Shown here piece by piece: positions 57,601 to 64,000 of a stretch of DNA of 64,000 nt (positions are counted from its first letter, which is position 1; every line of letters starts with the position of its first letter). Position numbers and translations under genes: made by a program. The notes below the pieces were generated by a model. It did not search any database and was not told the DNA's origin. It saw only the letters and a program-made list of their open reading frames with translations. The DNA is from Ecdyonurus torrentis (lineage: Eukaryota; Arthropoda; Insecta; Ephemeroptera; Heptageniidae), in assembly GCA_949318235.1 (NCBI GenBank), contig OX439136.1, forward strand, positions 29,184,168-29,248,167, in the 5' to 3' direction.

Positions 57601-60600
57601 TTGAAAAGGTTGATGAAATAACATTAAGTAACTTAAATCTCACTTTTTATGTTTTTTTAACTTCCAGAAATTACAAATTTAACTATAAAAGAAGCAGCTG
57701 TGGTGCTTGTACTTCCAAGTTGCCTCGCTCGCCGATCTCTAGCCTGCCCGATTACTTTCATTGGCGTTTAGTATGTTATTTTGGCCAAAATAAGAAAAAC
57801 TCAAACTTTTTTCCATGTTAACTTATGGGAAAAATGTGAAACTAAGAAGTTGCTGCAAATACTCAAATGTTATTATGTGAATGAAAAGAGGTATATGGGA
57901 GGTTCAAATTAACAATTTGAAAAGGTTGATGAAATAACATTAAGTAACTTAAATCTCACTTTTTATGTTTTTTTAACTTCCAGAAATTACAAATTTAACT
58001 ATAAAAGAAGCAGCTGTGGTGCTTGTACTTCCAAGTTGCCTCGCTCGCCGATCTCTAGCCTGCCCGATTACTTTCATTGGCGTTTAGTATGTTATTTTGG
58101 CCAAAATAAGAAAAACTCAAACTTTTTTCCATGTTAACTTATGGGAAAAATGTGAAACTAAGAAGTTGCTGCAAATACTCAAATGTTATTATGTGAATGA
58201 AAAGAGGTATATGGGAGGTTCAAATTAACAATTTGAAAAGGTTGATGAAATAACATTAAGTAACTTAAATCTCACTTTTTATGTTTTTTTAACTTCCAGA
58301 AATTACAAATTTAACTATAAAAGAAGCAGCTGTGGTGCTTGTACTTCCAAGTTGCCTCGCTCGCCGATCTCTAGCCTGCCCGATTACTTTCATTGGCGTT
58401 TAGTATGTTATTTTGGCCAAAATAAGAAAAACTCAAACTTTTTTCCATGTTAACTTATGGGAAAAATGTGAAACTAAGAAGTTGCTGCAAATACTCAAAT
58501 GTTATTATGTGAATGAAAAGAGGTATATGGGAGGTTCAAATTAACAATTTGAAAAGGTTGATGAAATAACATTAAGTAACTTAAATCTCACTTTTTATGT
58601 TTTTTTAACTTCCAGAAATTACAAATTTAACTATAAAAGAAGCAGCTGTGGTGCTTGTACTTCCAAGTTGCCTCGCTCGCCGATCTCTAGCCTGCCCGAT
58701 TACTTTCATTGGCGTTTAGTATGTTATTTTGGCCAAAATAAGAAAAACTCAAACTTTTTTCCATGTTAACTTATGGGAAAAATGTGAAACTAAGAAGTTG
58801 CTGCAAATACTCAAATGTTATTATGTGAATGAAAAGAGGTATATGGGAGGTTCAAATTAACAATTTGAAAAGGTTGATGAAATAACATTAAGTAACTTAA
58901 ATCTCACTTTTTATGTTTTTTTAACTTCCAGAAATTACAAATTTAACTATAAAAGAAGCAGCTGTGGTGCTTGTACTTCCAAGTTGCCTCGCTCGCCGAT
59001 CTCTAGCCTGCCCGATTACTTTCATTGGCGTTTAGTATGTTATTTTGGCCAAAATAAGAAAAACTCAAACTTTTTTCCATGTTAACTTATGGGAAAAATG
59101 TGAAACTAAGAAGTTGCTGCAAATACTCAAATGTTATTATGTGAATGAAAAGAGGTATATGGGAGGTTCAAATTAACAATTTGAAAAGGTTGATGAAATA
59201 ACATTAAGTAACTTAAATCTCACTTTTTATGTTTTTTTAACTTCCAGAAATTACAAATTTAACTATAAAAGAAGCAGCTGTGGTGTTGTACTTCCAAGTT
59301 GCCTCGCTCGCCGATCTCTAGCCTGCCCGATTACTTTCATTGGCGTTTAGTATGTTATTTTGGCCAAAATAAGAAAAACTCAAACTTTTTTCCATGTTAA
59401 CTTATGGGAAAAATGTGAAACTAAGAAGTTGCTGCAAATACTCAAATGTTATTATGTGAATGAAAAGAGGTATATGGGAGGTTCAAATTAACAATTTGAA
59501 AAGGTTGATGAAATAACATTAAGTAACTTAAATCTCACTTTTTATGTTTTTTTAACTTCCAGAAATTACAAATTTAACTATAAAAGAAGCAGCTGTGGTG
59601 CTTGTACTTCCAAGTTGCCTCGCTCGCCGATCTCTAGCCTGCCCGATTACTTTCATTGGCGTTTAGTATGTTATTTTGGCCAAAATAAGAAAAACTCAAA
59701 CTTTTTTCCATGTTAACTTATGGGAAAAATGTGAAACTAAGAAGTTGCTGCAAATACTCAAATGTTATTATGTGAATGAAAAGAGGTATATGGGAGGTTC
59801 AAATTAACAATTTGAAAAGGTTGATGAAATAACATTAAGTAACTTAAATCTCACTTTTTATGTTTTTTTAACTTCCAGAAATTACAAATTTAACTATAAA
59901 AGAAGCAGCTGTGGTGCTTGTACTTCCAAGTTGCCTCGCTCGCCGATCTCTAGCCTGCCCGATTACTTTCATTGGCGTTTAGTATGTTATTTTGGCCAAA
60001 ATAAGAAAAACTCAAACTTTTTTCCATGTTAACTTATGGGAAAAATGTGAAACTAAGAAGTTGCTGCAAATACTCAAATGTTATTATGTGAATGAAAAGA
60101 GGTATATGGGAGGTTCAAATTAACAATTTGAAAAGGTTGATGAAATAACATTAAGTAACTTAAATCTCACTTTTTATGTTTTTTTAACTTCCAGAAATTA
60201 CAAATTTAACTATAAAAGAAGCAGCTGTGGTGCTTGTACTTCCAAGTTGCCTCGCTCGCCGATCTCTAGCCTGCCCGATTACTTTCATTGGCGTTTAGTA
60301 TGTTATTTTGGCCAAAATAAGAAAAACTCAAACTTTTTTCCATGTTAACTTATGGGAAAAATGTGAAACTAAGAAGTTGCTGCAAATACTCAAATGTTAT
60401 TATGTGAATGAAAAGAGGTATATGGGAGGTTCAAATTAACAATTTGAAAAGGTTGATGAAATAACATTAAGTAACTTAAATCTCACTTTTTATGTTTTTT
60501 TAACTTCCAGAAATTACAAATTTAACTATAAAAGAAGCAGCTGTGGTGCTTGTACTTCCAAGTTGCCTCGCTCGCCGATCTCTAGCCTGCCCGATTACTT

Positions 60601-63600
60601 TCATTGGCGTTTAGTATGTTATTTTGGCCAAAATAAGAAAAACTCAAACTTTTTTCCATGTTAACTTATGGGAAAAATGTGAAACTAAGAAGTTGCTGCA
60701 AATACTCAAATGTTATTATGTGAATGAAAAGAGGTATATGGGAGGTTCAAATTAACAATTTGAAAAGGTTGATGAAATAACATTAAGTAACTTAAATCTC
60801 ACTTTTTATGTTTTTTTAACTTCCAGAAATTACAAATTTAACTATAAAAGAAGCAGCTGTGGTGCTTGTACTTCCAAGTTGCCTCGCTCGCCGATCTCTA
60901 GCCTGCCCGATTACTTTCATTGGCGTTTAGTATGTTATTTTGGCCAAAATAAGAAAAACTCAAACTTTTTTCCATGTTAACTTATGGGAAAAATGTGAAA
61001 CTAAGAAGTTGCTGCAAATACTCAAATGTTATTATGTGAATGAAAAGAGGTATATGGGAGGTTCAAATTAACAATTTGAAAAGGTTGATGAAATAACATT
61101 AAGTAACTTAAATCTCACTTTTTATGTTTTTTTAACTTCCAGAAATTACAAATTTAACTATAAAAGAAGCAGCTGTGGTGCTTGTACTTCCAAGTTGCCT
61201 CGCTCGCCGATCTCTAGCCTGCCCGATTACTTTCATTGGCGTTTAGTATGTTATTTTGGCCAAAATAAGAAAAACTCAAACTTTTTTCCATGTTAACTTA
61301 TGGGAAAAATGTGAAACTAAGAAGTTGCTGCAAATACTCAAATGTTATTATGTGAATGAAAAGAGGTATATGGGAGGTTCAAATTAACAATTTGAAAAGG
61401 TTGATGAAATAACATTAAGTAACTTAAATCTCACTTTTTATGTTTTTTTAACTTCCAGAAATTACAAATTTAACTATAAAAGAAGCAGCTGTGGTGCTTG
61501 TACTTCCAAGTTGCCTCGCTCGCCGATCTCTAGCCTGCCCGATTACTTTCATTGGCGTTTAGTATGTTATTTTGGCCAAAATAAGAAAAACTCAAACTTT
61601 TTTCCATGTTAACTTATGGGAAAAATGTGAAACTAAGAAGTTGCTGCAAATACTCAAATGTTATTATGTGAATGAAAAGAGGTATATGGGAGGTTCAAAT
61701 TAACAATTTGAAAAGGTTGATGAAATAACATTAAGTAACTTAAATCTCACTTTTTATGTTTTTTTAACTTCCAGAAATTACAAATTTAACTATAAAAGAA
61801 GCAGCTGTGGTGCTTGTACTTCCAAGTTGCCTCGCTCGCCGATCTCTAGCCTGCCCGATTACTTTCATTGGCGTTTAGTATGTTATTTTGGCCAAAATAA
61901 GAAAAACTCAAACTTTTTTCCATGTTAACTTATGGGAAAAATGTGAAACTAAGAAGTTGCTGCAAATACTCAAATGTTATTATGTGAATGAAAAGAGGTA
62001 TATGGGAGGTTCAAATTAACAATTTGAAAAGGTTGATGAAATAACATTAAGTAACTTAAATCTCACTTTTTATGTTTTTTTAACTTCCAGAAATTACAAA
62101 TTTAACTATAAAAGAAGCAGCTGTGGTGCTTGTACTTCCAAGTTGCCTCGCTCGCCGATCTCTAGCCTGCCCGATTACTTTCATTGGCGTTTAGTATGTT
62201 ATTTTGGCCAAAATAAGAAAAACTCAAACTTTTTTCCATGTTAACTTATGGGAAAAATGTGAAACTAAGAAGTTGCTGCAAATACTCAAATGTTATTATG
62301 TGAATGAAAAGAGGTATATGGGAGGTTCAAATTAACAATTTGAAAAGGTTGATGAAATAACATTAAGTAACTTAAATCTCACTTTTTATGTTTTTTTAAC
62401 TTCCAGAAATTACAAATTTAACTATAAAAGAAGCAGCTGTGGTGCTTGTACTTCCAAGTTGCCTCGCTCGCCGATCTCTAGCCTGCCCGATTACTTTCAT
62501 TGGCGTTTAGTATGTTATTTTGGCCAAAATAAGAAAAACTCAAACTTTTTTCCATGTTAACTTATGGGAAAAATGTGAAACTAAGAAGTTGCTGCAAATA
62601 CTCAAATGTTATTATGTGAATGAAAAGAGGTATATGGGAGGTTCAAATTAACAATTTGAAAAGGTTGATGAAATAACATTAAGTAACTTAAATCTCACTT
62701 TTTATGTTTTTTTAACTTCCAGAAATTACAAATTTAACTATAAAAGAAGCAGCTGTGGTGCTTGTACTTCCAAGTTGCCTCGCTCGCCGATCTCTAGCCT
62801 GCCCGATTACTTTCATTGGCGTTTAGTATGTTATTTTGGCCAAAATAAGAAAAACTCAAACTTTTTTCCATGTTAACTTATGGGAAAAATGTGAAACTAA
62901 GAAGTTGCTGCAAATACTCAAATGTTATTATGTGAATGAAAAGAGGTATATGGGAGGTTCAAATTAACAATTTGAAAAGGTTGATGAAATAACATTAAGT
63001 AACTTAAATCTCACTTTTTATGTTTTTTTAACTTCCAGAAATTACAAATTTAACTATAAAAGAAGCAGCTGTGGTGCTTGTACTTCCAAGTTGCCTCGCT
63101 CGCCGATCTCTAGCCTGCCCGATTACTTTCATTGGCGTTTAGTATGTTATTTTGGCCAAAATAAGAAAAACTCAAACTTTTTTCCATGTTAACTTATGGG
63201 AAAAATGTGAAACTAAGAAGTTGCTGCAAATACTCAAATGTTATTATGTGAATGAAAAGAGGTATATGGGAGGTTCAAATTAACAATTTGAAAAGGTTGA
63301 TGAAATAACATTAAGTAACTTAAATCTCACTTTTTATGTTTTTTTAACTTCCAGAAATTACAAATTTAACTATAAAAGAAGCAGCTGTGGTGCTTGTACT
63401 TCCAAGTTGCCTCGCTCGCCGATCTCTAGCCTGCCCGATTACTTTCATTGGCGTTTAGTATGTTATTTTGGCCAAAATAAGAAAAACTCAAACTTTTTTC
63501 CATGTTAACTTATGGGAAAAATGTGAAACTAAGAAGTTGCTGCAAATACTCAAATGTTATTATGTGAATGAAAAGAGGTATATGGGAGGTTCAAATTAAC

Positions 63601-64000
63601 AATTTGAAAAGGTTGATGAAATAACATTAAGTAACTTAAATCTCACTTTTTATGTTTTTTTAACTTCCAGAAATTACAAATTTAACTATAAAAGAAGCAG
63701 CTGTGGTGCTTGTACTTCCAAGTTGCCTCGCTCGCCGATCTCTAGCCTGCCCGATTACTTTCATTGGCGTTTAGTATGTTATTTTGGCCAAAATAAGAAA
63801 AACTCAAACTTTTTTCCATGTTAACTTATGGGAAAAATGTGAAACTAAGAAGTTGCTGCAAATACTCAAATGTTATTATGTGAATGAAAAGAGGTATATG
63901 GGAGGTTCAAATTAACAATTTGAAAAGGTTGATGAAATAACATTAAGTAACTTAAATCTCACTTTTTATGTTTTTTTAACTTCCAGAAATTACAAATTTA
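45691..64000 (+). repeat. 316-bp tandem satellite, main unit type (right array)
   Basis: About 58 head-to-tail copies, same orientation and type as the left array, running off the right edge. The only deviation I saw is loss of a C near 59286 (TGGTGTTGTAC). The array restarts at the exact base where the left array stopped, allowing for the TG duplication. No genes. Confidence 0.97.

Noticed and set aside
1..64000. A regular repeat array that might be read as CRISPR
   Set aside because: The 316-bp units are contiguous, with no unique spacers; it is eukaryotic satellite DNA.

Overview
The window is AT-rich DNA from a eukaryote, almost certainly an animal. It has spliced genes with GT..AG introns, long microsatellites, foldback/MITE-type repeats, a metazoan-style CACTA/EnSpm-like transposase and a BEND5-like (BEN family) protein. 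I cannot name the species; a cnidarian or an arthropod would fit.

Layout: (1) 1-30250 is a tandem satellite with a 316-bp unit, all in one orientation and nearly identical from copy to copy. It contains a 200-N assembly gap (10422-10621) followed by four copies of a diverged unit type (10622 to about 11886). (2) 30251-45690 is a 15,440-bp insertion. (3) 45691-64000 is the same satellite again, in the same orientation, resuming at the exact base where it was interrupted. Removing the insert and one copy of a 2-bp TG restores the 316-bp unit.

The insert is a DNA transposon. It has perfect 18-bp terminal inverted repeats beginning CCCAAGC, a TG target-site duplication, and repeat-rich subterminal zones of about 300-400 bp. 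It carries two intact, divergently transcribed, intron-containing genes. The minus-strand gene (38052 to 31037, three exons, 933 aa reconstructed) is a CACTA/EnSpm-like DDE transposase. The plus-strand gene (38638 to 43345, eight exons, 496 aa reconstructed) has a BEND5-like N-terminal module, nuclear localisation signals, a coiled coil and a C-terminal region that looks like a divergent BEN DNA-binding domain. Every splice junction of both genes keeps the frame. The 585 bp between the two start codons should hold both promoters.

The introns and the 3' flank hold younger nested repeats: two mariner-like MITEs, a 328-bp inverted-repeat element, a foldback inserted inside a larger foldback, a 490-bp foldback, and ATGT and AT microsatellites.

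The working model is a two-gene autonomous transposon in which the transposase cuts and joins, and the BEN-like protein may bind the subterminal zones. Those zones are rich in CAATTG, the core of a known BEN-domain binding site. The second role is inference.
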